Counted from the first letter of the stretch, positions 14,432 to 21,453 are shown. The stretch: DNA of 21,917 nucleotides from a virus (IMGVR_UViG_3300009152_000238:1-21917), one strand, 5' to 3'. Notes: a model not told the origin generated them from the letters alone. Numbers and translations: made by a program.

Positions 14432-15742
14432 TCAATTCCCCTTCTTTTTCTGCGGCATGATCGGAACAGTATTGCCATGCTTCTTTGGATCGTAGTGGAC
14501 AAAGAAGCCTTCCGAATCAACGTGAGCTGTGTCGCGCTTGCCTGTGTTTTTCAGGTTGCTCAAGCCAACAATGACCCCCTCTGGGCCTTCGTTCTCAAGC
14601 AGGTCGAGCGGACGGAAGTCGTGAGACTTGCCATCGATCACACGATACCTTTTGCCCGTCTCTTGATCATGCACAAACTCAGGCAGTTGCTTGCCCTTGT
14701 TGCTAAAGACCATCGCGACATTGTTGCCCTCATTAAGCTGACGGCGCATTTTATTCCAATTCGTATGCGGATTTTCAACGCCTTCTTGGGTCAAGCCCGT
14801 TGAGGAATGAGTATAGTGATGGTTTTCAGCCACAGGGTTCCAGCCCATTTTGGTGTAATCGTAGAACGACACATCAGGTTGGCTTTCAATCAGTTTCTTA
14901 TGAACAATCGGATTGATGTCCGACAAGGTATTTAAGCGAACACCAAGGTGATTGCCATTGCGTTCAGCCTCGCGGCGGGCGCTCTCAATGTCATCCCAAA
15001 GTCTAACAGCAAAAGCTTCTGGTTCACGCATCATGGCGATGGTGCGGTTCATGGCCCGCTTGCGAGCTGTGACGCCACCAGCTTTTTCTGTAGCGATGGT
15101 GAAGGCATCAGAATACTGGCCTGAGTGCTTGCCAAGGCATTGATCGCGACATGACGCGCTATTTGGGCAAAGCTTCATCTGCCCTTCGCGGTAATCAGGA
15201 TAAAGCGACAGGCCAATAGTTTCGACGCCACGGCCATCATCAAGCTCAATCGGCTTCTTCTCATCAGTTCCCATCTGCGCCTTCAACAGCTTTGCGTTTT
15301 GGCTGAGAAGTGCAGGCTGACCGCCGTCCTTATTACGCCCCATGTAAGGCTCAAGAGTTTTAATAGCCGCTCTGGAGTTTGCGATACGTTCGCCTTCAGG
15401 AAGTGAAAGATGACGATCAAGGCCCCGCTCAAAAGCTTCTCGAAGCGAATTTGTATTGGCACGACCGGGCTGAATTTTCTGGAACTCGTAATCTTCCATC
15501 TGCTCTGGGCGAGCTGGAGCAGTACCAGCAGACCTAATCTTAAATCCAGATCGGGCAACGGGTTGAGGGGCTACCCGAGGTGCAGCCAAGGTTTGCTTTG
15601 CCAAAGCAACAGCAGGATCAGCGGCAGGAGGAGCCACAGGTTCTGGCGCATCCACCGGATCGAGGTTTTCGGGCAACCCGCCAACGGCATAACCGTGCCT
15701 ACGAGCTAATTCGAGAGCTGCTTGGATGGCCTGACGATCCAT
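14432..15742 (-). CDS. GP88-family protein
   Basis: 436 aa. N-terminus: a helix plus RRHGYAVGGLPENLDP and a Pro/Ala-rich linker (~30-65). The family core spans ~175-300: GLSLYPDYREGQMKLCPNSA, with Cys192, Cys198 and Cys202 as a C-x5-C-x3-C cluster, then VRLNTLSDINPI and FYDYTKMGWNP. These match my knowledge of the phage 'gene product 88' family. The cysteine cluster suggests metal or Fe-S binding, but the activity is not known to me. It lies directly after the portal gene (11-nt gap) and before other polyvalent-type genes, which suggests a virion-packaged enzyme. A GAGAT ribosome binding site is 8 nt from the ATG. Confidence 0.8.
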   Translation of the reverse strand: MDRQAIQAALELARRHGYAVGGLPENLDPVDAPEPVAPPAADPAVALAKQTLAAPRVAPQPVARSGFKIRSAGTAPARPEQMEDYEFQKIQPGRANTNSLREAFERGLDRHLSLPEGERIANSRAAIKTLEPYMGRNKDGGQPALLSQNAKLLKAQMGTDEKKPIELDDGRGVETIGLSLYPDYREGQMKLCPNSASCRDQCLGKHSGQYSDAFTIATEKAGGVTARKRAMNRTIAMMREPEAFAVRLWDDIESARREAERNGNHLGVRLNTLSDINPIVHKKLIESQPDVSFYDYTKMGWNPVAENHHYTHSSTGLTQEGVENPHTNWNKMRRQLNEGNNVAMVFSNKGKQLPEFVHDQETGKRYRVIDGKSHDFRPLDLLENEGPEGVIVGLSNLKNTGKRDTAHVDSEGFFVHYDPKKHGNTVPIMPQKKKGN

Positions 15743-15753
15743 TTTCTATCTCA

Positions 15754-18096
15754 CTATTGGATTGGTTCTTCTTCAGGCGGCACACCCATAGAAGGCGGTG
15801 TTTGTGGCTCCAACGGAGGTTCAACATCACGAAGCTTCTGGATCATGTTCATGCCAACAATTTCGTTGATGATACCCAAAGAAGCAGGATTCTGCGAAAT
15901 TTCTTCAGCCAACTTCAACGTAGCCAAACGTTCACGGCTTTCGCGGTCACGCTTGCGGTTGATGGCATCCAATTGAGCGTCAAAATTGCGCTGCTGGATT
16001 TCATCTTGCTTGATCTGAAGCTCAGTCGCCTTGATGGGGTCAACCTGATTTCCCATCTGCTCGGTTTGAACCTTTGCAGCAATCTCAGCCGCTTTTGCCT
16101 GTGCCAGCATAGTTTTAGAGTCAGCTTCTTGCTGGGCAATTTGAATTTTAGCTTGAGCCTCAAGAACCTGTGGCGGCGGAGCATTTTGAGCGTCAGGTGG
16201 CGCAAAGAACTGCTCTGGATTGCTCCAACCAAGTGTGATCATCGCCTCTGTATCGACAGCAATTGGATCGTACAAAGATGGGTTTGCAGACTGTAGCTGC
16301 TTCAGCGCCATAACCTTCATCATACGTTGAGTATGGCTGGAGGTGTTTGGATCAGCCTGTGGAACCAGATCGCAATCATTGAGAGCCTGCATGAAGGTCT
16401 GCTCAGACCACTGATAGGCAGGCTTCTTGTTGCGCTGCCAAAAGCTTTCTGGATGCTCCCGAAAACAACGGACCAAAAGCTGGAACTCGTTAGCTTGAGC
16501 CGAGTGCATACGCTTGTGAACAGCGTTAAGAACTTTGGTAGCCTGATCAATGAGGGCCAGCGTGGTGCCAACGGGAGCATCAGCCTTGCCTTCACCCACA
16601 GCCATTTCAGCCGTGCCGCCCACGCGCATACCTGTCTGAGCCATGTTGTCCACAAGGGTCATCAAGGCGCTGGAAGGGTCTTTGTAAGGCAGCGGCATCA
16701 CAGCCTGCTGGATCGGCATACCGCCTGTTTTGACCAAAGCGCCGCCGCCCGGAGGGACGCGGAAGATGTTGGTGTTTTGGCGAGCGCCAGTGTCCGCATA
16801 AAGGAAGCCGGGGAAGTTTGAGTACATGCCAGCATCTAGCATCTCACGCCAAGCTGCCGTGACAGCATTTGTCGTGTTGCCAAGAATATGAAGCAAGCCA
16901 ATGTCATAGAAGCCGAGGCCGGGGACAAAGGTATATTTAACGAAGTTCTGGCGAGCTGTTGGAAGCTCTTCCTCGTCCTCATCGTAGTTGCGAACGATGG
17001 ACAGGATTTCCTTAGTCGAGGCATCGATGGTCACTCGGTAAGGAATTTCGAGGCCCGTCTCTTTGCCCTTCCACTTATGCTCAAACCCATTGATGTTGAG
17101 TTCGCAATAGCATTCGTAGATTTCACGATCCCGATCATCAGGACGCATGACAGTATTTGTCACGCCTTCGATGGAATTTTTCTCACGCTGAACAGCATTT
17201 GTCTCAGTTTGCATCGGTGTGGACAGTTCCACATCACGATAAACACCAAGAATTTGCAGGCGCTTAACCGTTGAAGGACGCATCATTACGCGGTGCGTAA
17301 CGCGACGAGCGTTCTGAAGGTCTGTTGCTGAGTTGTTAACAATTAAGTCATCTGCGTCAACACTTTCAGAAACCGGACGGTTCCGCAGCGGGCAAAAATA
17401 AACCTTTTTGAAGCTGGTGCCACCAAAGCCGAGCATTAAAAGCATTCGGTCGGTGTCTGGATAATACTCCGTGGCAGTGCTGGTCAGGTAATGATTAAGG
17501 TCTTTTTCCAAAGCATTAGAAAAAAAGTCCTGTTGAGCAGACGAAGCAATCGCATCATTGCGAATCTTAACAGGGCCATCCGTAGGCAAAAGCTCAGACC
17601 TAGCATTGGCTTGGAAGCGCAACACAGCTTCAAGAAGCAGCGGGTGGCGAACCTTGCTCATCCCCTCAATAGGAGCGCCGTCAGACGCCCCTTCAAGGCC
17701 GGGAATTTCGATCTTCAAGCCCAGAAGCTTCAGACCCTGCGCTCGGTCTTCAACCCAATCCCTGCGGCTATCAAGATCGTCTCGGATGCCATTCATCAGG
17801 GTTTCGGAGATTGCACTAAGCTCGCCCGAATCAATATCATCCACAAGGTTGCGGAACCAATTAGCAGCCTTTTCAGCCTCAGAAGCCTCTGAAGCTTCTT
17901 CAACAGGACGCCCATCCAACGAGATGGTAACGGAACCATCCTCGTGTTCGATCTTCAGGATGTTGCCGTTATCATCTGTGTCGTATGAAGGGCCTTCTTC
18001 ATCGATCTTAACGATAAGGTCATCATCAACCGAGGTTTCAGTTGGTTCTGGAGCAACTTCCCGCAAATTCGGGACAAGGCCGGGCGTCAAAGGCAT
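15754..18096 (-). CDS. Portal protein
   Basis: 780 aa, long for a portal but normal for P22-like portals with extended ends. After an acidic N-terminus (1-60) come conserved portal segments: DDLDSRRDWVEDRAQGLKLL, GMSKVRHPLLLEAVLRFQAN, SELLPTDGPVKI and the long central VNMMLP-equivalent region (DRMLLMLGFGGTSFKKVYFC). Later, YNFPGFLYADTGARQ-like and GMRVGGTAEMAVGEGKADAP segments are typical of the wing and channel parts. The C-terminal ~130 residues are Gln/Ala/Lys-rich helices (AQQEADSKTMLAQAKAAEIA), consistent with a barrel-like coiled coil. It forms the dodecameric DNA entry ring. A GAAGGGA ribosome binding site precedes the ATG. No terminase gene lies next to it in this window. Confidence 0.9.
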   Translation of the reverse strand: MPLTPGLVPNLREVAPEPTETSVDDDLIVKIDEEGPSYDTDDNGNILKIEHEDGSVTISLDGRPVEEASEASEAEKAANWFRNLVDDIDSGELSAISETLMNGIRDDLDSRRDWVEDRAQGLKLLGLKIEIPGLEGASDGAPIEGMSKVRHPLLLEAVLRFQANARSELLPTDGPVKIRNDAIASSAQQDFFSNALEKDLNHYLTSTATEYYPDTDRMLLMLGFGGTSFKKVYFCPLRNRPVSESVDADDLIVNNSATDLQNARRVTHRVMMRPSTVKRLQILGVYRDVELSTPMQTETNAVQREKNSIEGVTNTVMRPDDRDREIYECYCELNINGFEHKWKGKETGLEIPYRVTIDASTKEILSIVRNYDEDEEELPTARQNFVKYTFVPGLGFYDIGLLHILGNTTNAVTAAWREMLDAGMYSNFPGFLYADTGARQNTNIFRVPPGGGALVKTGGMPIQQAVMPLPYKDPSSALMTLVDNMAQTGMRVGGTAEMAVGEGKADAPVGTTLALIDQATKVLNAVHKRMHSAQANEFQLLVRCFREHPESFWQRNKKPAYQWSEQTFMQALNDCDLVPQADPNTSSHTQRMMKVMALKQLQSANPSLYDPIAVDTEAMITLGWSNPEQFFAPPDAQNAPPPQVLEAQAKIQIAQQEADSKTMLAQAKAAEIAAKVQTEQMGNQVDPIKATELQIKQDEIQQRNFDAQLDAINRKRDRESRERLATLKLAEEISQNPASLGIINEIVGMNMIQKLRDVEPPLEPQTPPSMGVPPEEEPIQ

Positions 18097-18098
18097 GG

Positions 18099-18311
18099 TT
18101 AATTCCCTTCAGCGGGCAAAGCTTCCATCTCCGCGACGAAACGGCGAATACCCTCTTGAGCCGCTAGTGTATCGTTTTTAGCCTGAATTTCATAGGTGCG
18201 AGTGTAATCATAGGGCGGCTGGCCCCAGACCTCGACTTTAAATATGCCAAGGCCCACCGGAGTAGCGGGTTTAACGACATCAACAACAGCACTTGCCAAG
18301 ATACGAGCCAT
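18099..18311 (-). CDS. Small late protein preceding the portal (70 aa)
   Basis: MARILASAVVDVVKPATPVG, then GIFKVEVWGQPPYDYTRTYE and IQAKNDTLAAQEGIRRFVAE. It looks like a single alpha/beta domain with no membrane segment or cysteines. Short proteins with the 'V-VWG-PP-D--R-Y-I-A-ND--AA-EGI--F--E' pattern are common just before portal genes in phages of this kind; no function is known to me. The GAGGATG ribosome binding site fits the ATG at 18311. It is the first gene of the late operon after the promoter/terminator node, and its stop is 2 nt before the portal start. Confidence 0.82.
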   Translation of the reverse strand: MARILASAVVDVVKPATPVGLGIFKVEVWGQPPYDYTRTYEIQAKNDTLAAQEGIRRFVAEMEALPAEGN

Positions 18312-18436
18312 TTCATCCTCGGAGTTTAAAGTCCGTTAAGGCGGTTGTGGAGGCCCCCTAGACCAACCCGTACCGACAGGATGATCCTTCCCCGCCACGG
18401 ATCACAGCGGTTTGTTCCACTATAACATATTGCAAG

Positions 18437-18474
18437 GAAAAAGCCGCCAGTGGGTGTCTCTTCCACTGACGGCT
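18437..18474 (-). terminator. Intrinsic terminator between accessory genes and late operon
   Basis: On the minus strand AGCCGTCAGTGG-AAGAGACAC-CCACTGGCGGCT forms a 12-bp stem (one G-U pair) followed by TTTTTCC. In plus-strand RNA the G-U becomes a C-A mismatch, so the minus direction is favoured. It lies downstream of the promoter at 18523-18551 and upstream of the late genes. Confidence 0.88.
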
Positions 18475-18516
18475 CTTGTTTTCCGAAACCCCCAAGAGAG
18501 AACCACCAACCCTTGG
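18437..18516 (-). ncRNA. Candidate ~80-nt leader or small RNA
   Basis: Predicted from the extended -10 promoter (start about 18514-18516) to the U-run of the terminator. The 5' end can fold CCAAG with CTTGG (18512-18516 and 18492-18496), and the 3' end is the terminator hairpin. There is no open frame of useful length. It resembles the short leader RNA made at a phage late promoter before antitermination. Untested. Confidence 0.45.
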
Positions 18517-18522
18517 ACCTCT

Positions 18523-18551
18523 ATTATAGCACTGGTTCTTTACAGACCCAA
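18523..18551 (-). promoter_or_regulatory. Extended -10 sigma-70 promoter, late operon candidate
   Basis: On the minus strand: TTGGGT (18551-18546), a 17-nt spacer, and a perfect TATAAT (18528-18523) preceded by TGC (TGn extended -10). The -35 lies in the last codons of the DUF551-like gene. Only about 40 nt separate the expected start from the terminator stem. Confidence 0.75.
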
Positions 18552-18749
18552 CTCTGATTTTGCGTCTGCGGGCGGCTCCGGCAGGGGCATCCAATGGGTT
18601 GGGCATACGTCCCATTCACCATCATACCAGCCGGACTGGATCGAATCCCAAGACGCAAGGGACATGATCGGCCACCCGGATTCATACCAAAACACAAAGA
18701 TTTCCGTACCGTCTTTTGGCGCGGTTGTAATCAACTTCCATTCAGTCAT
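18540..18749 (-). CDS. DUF551-like phage protein (69 aa)
   Basis: Start ATG 18749 (MTEWKLITTAPKDGTEIFVF) overlaps the end of the preceding gene and has GGAGGGGGC just upstream; an ATG at 18770 is less well placed. The pattern 'W--I-TAPKDGT-I-V', central W/D-rich part (SGWYDGEWDVC) and PTHWMPLPEPP end are diagnostic for the small DUF551-type domain frequent in phages and prophages. It is probably a small beta domain; the biological role is unknown. It is the last gene of the accessory cluster, and the -35 of the late promoter is inside its 3' end. Confidence 0.87.
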   Translation of the reverse strand: MTEWKLITTAPKDGTEIFVFWYESGWPIMSLASWDSIQSGWYDGEWDVCPTHWMPLPEPPADAKSELGL

Positions 18750-18999
18750 TGCCCCCTCCTTTGCCATCAATGGTTTTCAGATCGGCTGTCGATGGTGTCT
18801 TAATCGACATATTGACCTTACGCATCATGGTGAAGGTCAATTCTTTGGCGGTCTGGTCGTTGGTCATGTCAGAAACTCTGACCAGATAGCAGAAGGCTAT
18901 AGCCCGCTGTGCCACAAAGTCCTCAAAGGCTGTCGGGTCCAGATCGCTAAGGTCCAGCATAGTTGCGCTATCATCAATGCCATCATCGTCATCAGACAT
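18742..18999 (-). CDS. Hypothetical acidic phage protein (85 aa)
   Basis: MSDDDDGIDDSATMLDLSDL is strongly acidic at the N-terminus, followed by a helical part (DPTAFEDFVAQRAIAFCYLV) and a basic, Gly-rich tail (STADLKTIDGKGGGND). The start codon overlaps the previous stop (TGATG), with AAAGGAGG upstream, so translation is coupled. The family is not recognised. It resembles small phage proteins of unknown role. Confidence 0.77.
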   Translation of the reverse strand: MSDDDDGIDDSATMLDLSDLDPTAFEDFVAQRAIAFCYLVRVSDMTNDQTAKELTFTMMRKVNMSIKTPSTADLKTIDGKGGGND

Positions 19000-19202
19000 C
19001 AGGACCTCCTTTGCTGGCGATAAAAGGCATGGTGCCTGTCATCGCGTAGGACTTTGACTTCAGCCTCCAGCCTATCCAATTCTTTGGCTAGGCCAATCAA
19101 CTCTTCAGCCATACAGAACTCAGTAGCCATACCGCCCCGCGTTATACGGAACTCGGCTACCAGTTCCTCAATCAGCTTTTCGTCCGGGTGCAGACCTTTC
19201 AC
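18999..19202 (-). CDS. Small coiled-coil phage protein (67 aa)
   Basis: GTG start at 19202, overlapping the stop of the metallophosphoesterase by GTGA. The product is MKGLHPDEKLIEELVAEFRI followed by ELIGLAKELDRLEAEVKVLR, a heptad-like Leu/Glu helix, and a basic end. The function is unknown. The overlap at both ends supports it as a coupled member of the accessory operon. Confidence 0.72.
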   Translation of the reverse strand: MKGLHPDEKLIEELVAEFRITRGGMATEFCMAEELIGLAKELDRLEAEVKVLRDDRHHAFYRQQRRS

Positions 19203-20197
19203 GAATACTGTTCCTCTAATTGTCTCATGCTGATGTGACGGTACTGCAATATGTGGCCCGCTTGGATTTGCAGCTCGTAGATGCCGTAGGACCAGCCAGT
19301 CGTCGCCGTGCCAGCATACTTGGCAACATACCCATCCGGCATGGCTGACCCAAGGTTAAGAACCTCAATTGAGTTGTTGATCCCGATTTTGGGTACCTTA
19401 CGGAATGTGGATCGGTGTGTATGACCGAACACGATGGAATGTGTCGCGTGGTTGGCAATCTGGTTTTCAGAGTTTTGACCGCCATATGGTCGCCCCATGA
19501 TGTTCATTGGCACATGGATAAAACCAACCCCATCAACCATCAGCCACTGCCCATAGGGGTGGATGCGCCAACGGTAGCGGGCCGACATCTCCTCAAACTG
19601 GGTGTACAGGGTGCCGACTGTTTCTGGGTTCTTGTTCTCAAACCGATTGATTCGGTCCTCATGATTTCCCGCCGTCATGTCCTGCGGGATTTCGAGGTGG
19701 CTGATCTCTTTGTAGAAGGCGCTCATGGCCTCTTCGCAGCTCTCTAAATCGGTCTTGAAAGAGGGCCGCTGGGCATGGGCATAAGAGCCGCGCTCCTCGT
19801 GCATGGACACACTGTCCCATGACGCAAAGTCGCCGATATGGACAACCCGGTCGGGCTTTAATTGGGCGGCGTGTTTGCCCATCCATTTGAAGCGGTCTTT
19901 AGAGATATTTGGCTGGTCGTGGCTGTCACCGATTGCCATGATCGTCATAGACTTCTGTTTGCCCATGACAATTCTTGGCTTGGTAGGGGTGCTGGAATTA
20001 GCGAGTGCCAGCTTTAGGAGGCGGTTCTCTTCTACTAGGGTTTGATGTTTTTCAATAAGGGGGGAAACTCTCAGCGGTTTGTTTTTGAGAATAACAGACC
20101 GGACTGTGCTTTCGTTCCTACCCAAGTAATAGGCAGTTTTATTGATGCCGCCCATCTGCAAGATGAGAGCTTGTAACTCTGGTGGGCTTAATATCAT
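19199..20197 (-). CDS. HTH-linked calcineurin-type metallophosphoesterase
   Basis: 332 aa from ATG 20197 (MILSPPELQALILQMGGINK), chosen for the GAGG about 8 nt upstream. A TTG at 20248 would add 17 residues but has no site. Residues ~5-40 form an HTH-like segment (GGINKTAYYLGRNESTVRSV). The metallophosphoesterase domain has all metal-site motifs: GDSHD (90-94), GDFASWD (122-128), GNHED (177-181), an isolated His at 228 (IHVP) and GHTHR (258-262). Such enzymes hydrolyse phosphomono- or diesters with two metals; phage versions may act on nucleic acid ends, cyclic nucleotides or DNA. The substrate is not evident. It ends in a GTGA overlap with the next gene. Confidence 0.87.
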   Translation of the reverse strand: MILSPPELQALILQMGGINKTAYYLGRNESTVRSVILKNKPLRVSPLIEKHQTLVEENRLLKLALANSSTPTKPRIVMGKQKSMTIMAIGDSHDQPNISKDRFKWMGKHAAQLKPDRVVHIGDFASWDSVSMHEERGSYAHAQRPSFKTDLESCEEAMSAFYKEISHLEIPQDMTAGNHEDRINRFENKNPETVGTLYTQFEEMSARYRWRIHPYGQWLMVDGVGFIHVPMNIMGRPYGGQNSENQIANHATHSIVFGHTHRSTFRKVPKIGINNSIEVLNLGSAMPDGYVAKYAGTATTGWSYGIYELQIQAGHILQYRHISMRQLEEQYS

Positions 20198-20248
20198 GAT
20201 GAGCCTCGCCGCGCCGCACCATGCTATAGTATGTTGATATTGTGACAA

Positions 20249-20392
20249 CTATTTGATGGCTAAAAACAAACCAATGTTTGAGAACGCATATCCTGCATAA
20301 ATGATTGCCATCGGCGTATTGCCCAGCAGGTACTGATTTATGGAGATATAGCCATAAATTAGACCCACAAGGATGATCAGAGGACCACTCAC
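20249..20392 (-). CDS. Small membrane protein (47 aa)
   Basis: GTG start at 20392 overlaps the upstream TGA (GTGA), stop TAG at 20249. The product is VSGPLIILVGLIYGYISINQ followed by YLLGNTPMAIIYAGYAFSNI and GLFLAIK: two hydrophobic segments around a short polar turn, so a two-pass membrane protein. Tiny proteins with 'GYAFSN-GL' endings occur in phage accessory regions. No regulator is visible. It could affect membrane properties or be a holin-like or immunity protein, but none of this is shown. Confidence 0.75.
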   Translation of the reverse strand: MSGPLIILVGLIYGYISINQYLLGNTPMAIIYAGYAFSNIGLFLAIK

Positions 20393-20553
20393 TTAACACC
20401 CAATGGCAGAACAGGTTTACACTGGCAGGGCCACTCCATCAGGACGGACCAGTTCCCATGATGTGTTCCCAATAGACCCGGATGCGGCAGCCAACCGAGG
20501 GCAACCGCTGCATTACAGGCGTGTAGTGGCATATACCGAAAGATAGATGTCAT
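20389..20553 (-). CDS. Small cysteine-containing phage protein (54 aa)
   Basis: ATG at 20553 (MTSIFRYMPLHACNAAVALG) overlaps the previous stop (ATGA). It has one Cys near the N-terminus and a CxC pair in the WPCQCKPVLPLG end; GLLGTHHGNWSVLMEWPC is the core. Proteins ending in '-YSVLMEWPC-C' are, to my memory, recurrent small phage ORFs of unknown role. The CxC may bind a metal with the two His residues. The gene overlaps both neighbours by 4 nt. Confidence 0.75.
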   Translation of the reverse strand: MTSIFRYMPLHACNAAVALGWLPHPGLLGTHHGNWSVLMEWPCQCKPVLPLGVK

Positions 20554-20627
20554 AGGTCAAATGCCATGATCCATATAGCTACTAGTATTGCCATGAAGAT
20601 TGGGGTGATGGCTGGATTATCTGGCAT
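20550..20627 (-). CDS. 25-aa membrane micropeptide
   Basis: The ATG at 20627 lies inside the last codons of the sigma-like gene. The product is MPDNPAITPIFMAILVAIWI followed by MAFDL, a single hydrophobic segment with a short polar N-terminus. The stop is in a clean ATGA overlap with the 54-aa gene. No ribosome binding site is obvious, so it depends on coupling. The exact fit between both neighbours argues that it is translated, but a 25-codon frame could occur by chance. Confidence 0.6.
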   Translation of the reverse strand: MPDNPAITPIFMAILVAIWIMAFDL

Positions 20628-21231
20628 GGAGATCATCGAAAAATTCAATGTACTCCCGCAGCTCTCTTGATCGAGCCGGGCGCTTCATCTTGCGGATAGC
20701 TTTAGCTTCTATGTCTCTAATTCGCTGTTTACATACATTAAATTGTGTTCCAACCTCATCTAAAGTTTGAGGAACACCAGACGTAAGTCCAAAGCGTAAA
20801 TCCAAAATCCTTTGCTCACGAGGTGTAAGAGACTCTAACATGACTCGCCTAATAGTCGGCGCAAAGTCATCCAACATCTTCCTATCATCCACGGGTAGGG
20901 CGTCCATACGGAGGCTTGTAGAGACCTGCATGAGGTCAGCCTTGTTCACCTCTGTAATGTATTTATTGCGCTGTAGGGGCGCTTCTCGCCGCTCTGGCGG
21001 GTAGATGTAATCGGGAAGAACTTGCAGGGCGTTTGCTAATCTGATGATTGACCCATTAACTTGCCCCTTTTTTCTGTAAAATGGAGCTTTAAATGCAATA
21101 ATCTCATTAACACTCGGATATTGAAGGTTATTTTCACGACAAAAAGCCGGGACGCTTTCGTATCCCAATTCCTCAATGCGTTTAAGAACTGCGTTGTTTC
21201 TGACTTTGATCTCTAGTCTGTAGTCTTTCAT
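20617..21231 (-). CDS. XRE-like HTH / sigma-70 region 4 regulator
   Basis: 204 aa from ATG 21231 (MKDYRLEIKVRNNAVLKRIE); AGAGAGA lies upstream, whereas the earlier ATG at 21255 has no site. Residues ~25-80 look like an XRE/Cro-type helix-turn-helix (ESVPAFCRENNLQYPSVNEI, then IIRLANALQVLPDYIYP). Residues ~134-194 closely match region 4 of primary sigma factors: LTPREQRILDLRFGLTSGV, TLDEVGTQFNVCKQRIRDIE, AKAIRKMKRPARSRELREYI. Sigma regions 2 and 3 are absent, so the protein cannot melt promoters as a normal sigma factor. It may act as a DNA-binding activator that contacts the polymerase beta flap, or redirect polymerase. Similar phage proteins are known; their mechanism is unclear to me. Confidence 0.85.
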   Translation of the reverse strand: MKDYRLEIKVRNNAVLKRIEELGYESVPAFCRENNLQYPSVNEIIAFKAPFYRKKGQVNGSIIRLANALQVLPDYIYPPERREAPLQRNKYITEVNKADLMQVSTSLRMDALPVDDRKMLDDFAPTIRRVMLESLTPREQRILDLRFGLTSGVPQTLDEVGTQFNVCKQRIRDIEAKAIRKMKRPARSRELREYIEFFDDLHAR

Positions 21232-21261
21232 TTTAAGTCTCTCTAAATGTATCATTGAGTG

Positions 21262-21453
21262 TTATATAGGTGGTCTTCCAAAGGTAATGTTTTTTTCAGC
21301 TCGGATGTCTTGATTGCGCCAAGTCCAGCACTGACCATCTTCTTGGAAGCATACCCAAAGTAGATCATGTTCTGGACCGTAGTCAATTAAAACGTGAGCA
21401 AGAGCTTTGCCGTTTGGTGTGACCACAGGCAATGGCGGGTTAAGCTGAAGCAT
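21262..21453 (-). CDS. Conserved small phage protein (63 aa)
   Basis: MLQLNPPLPVVTPNGKALAH followed by VLIDYGPEHDLLWVCFQEDG and QCWTWRNQDIRAEKNITFGR. This 'LNPP-PV-TP-GKA-AH-LIDYG-E-DL-WVCF----G-CWTW-N--IRA--NIT-GR' pattern is a familiar conserved phage protein of unknown function; the Trp/Cys pattern suggests a small beta barrel. A GGAGAAGAAAG site precedes the ATG, which lies 14 nt inside the end of the preceding gene. Confidence 0.85.
   Translation of the reverse strand: MLQLNPPLPVVTPNGKALAHVLIDYGPEHDLLWVCFQEDGQCWTWRNQDIRAEKNITFGRPPI

Noticed and set aside
14431-14520. N-terminal extension of the 94-aa protein
   Set aside because: Lies within the end of the GP88 gene; ATG 14430 has an AAGGGGA site and a 1-nt gap from the upstream stop.
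18358-18615. Minus-strand 85-codon frame across the late control node
   Set aside because: It runs through the terminator and promoter, overlaps the DUF551-like gene, and has no family resemblance.
18412-19023. Long plus-strand frame (203 codons)
   Set aside because: Antisense to three overlapping minus-strand genes with ribosome binding sites and a recognisable DUF551-like domain.
20198-20248. N-terminal extension of the metallophosphoesterase from TTG 20248
   Set aside because: No ribosome binding site; ATG 20197 has GAGG at the right distance and starts directly before the HTH segment.
20217-20248. Promoter before the metallophosphoesterase (TTGTCA with TATAGC)
   Set aside because: Spacing is only 11-14 nt, too short for sigma-70.
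20139-20399. Minus-strand 86-codon frame
   Set aside because: It conflicts with the 47-aa membrane protein and the start of the metallophosphoesterase, which both fit better by overlap and composition.
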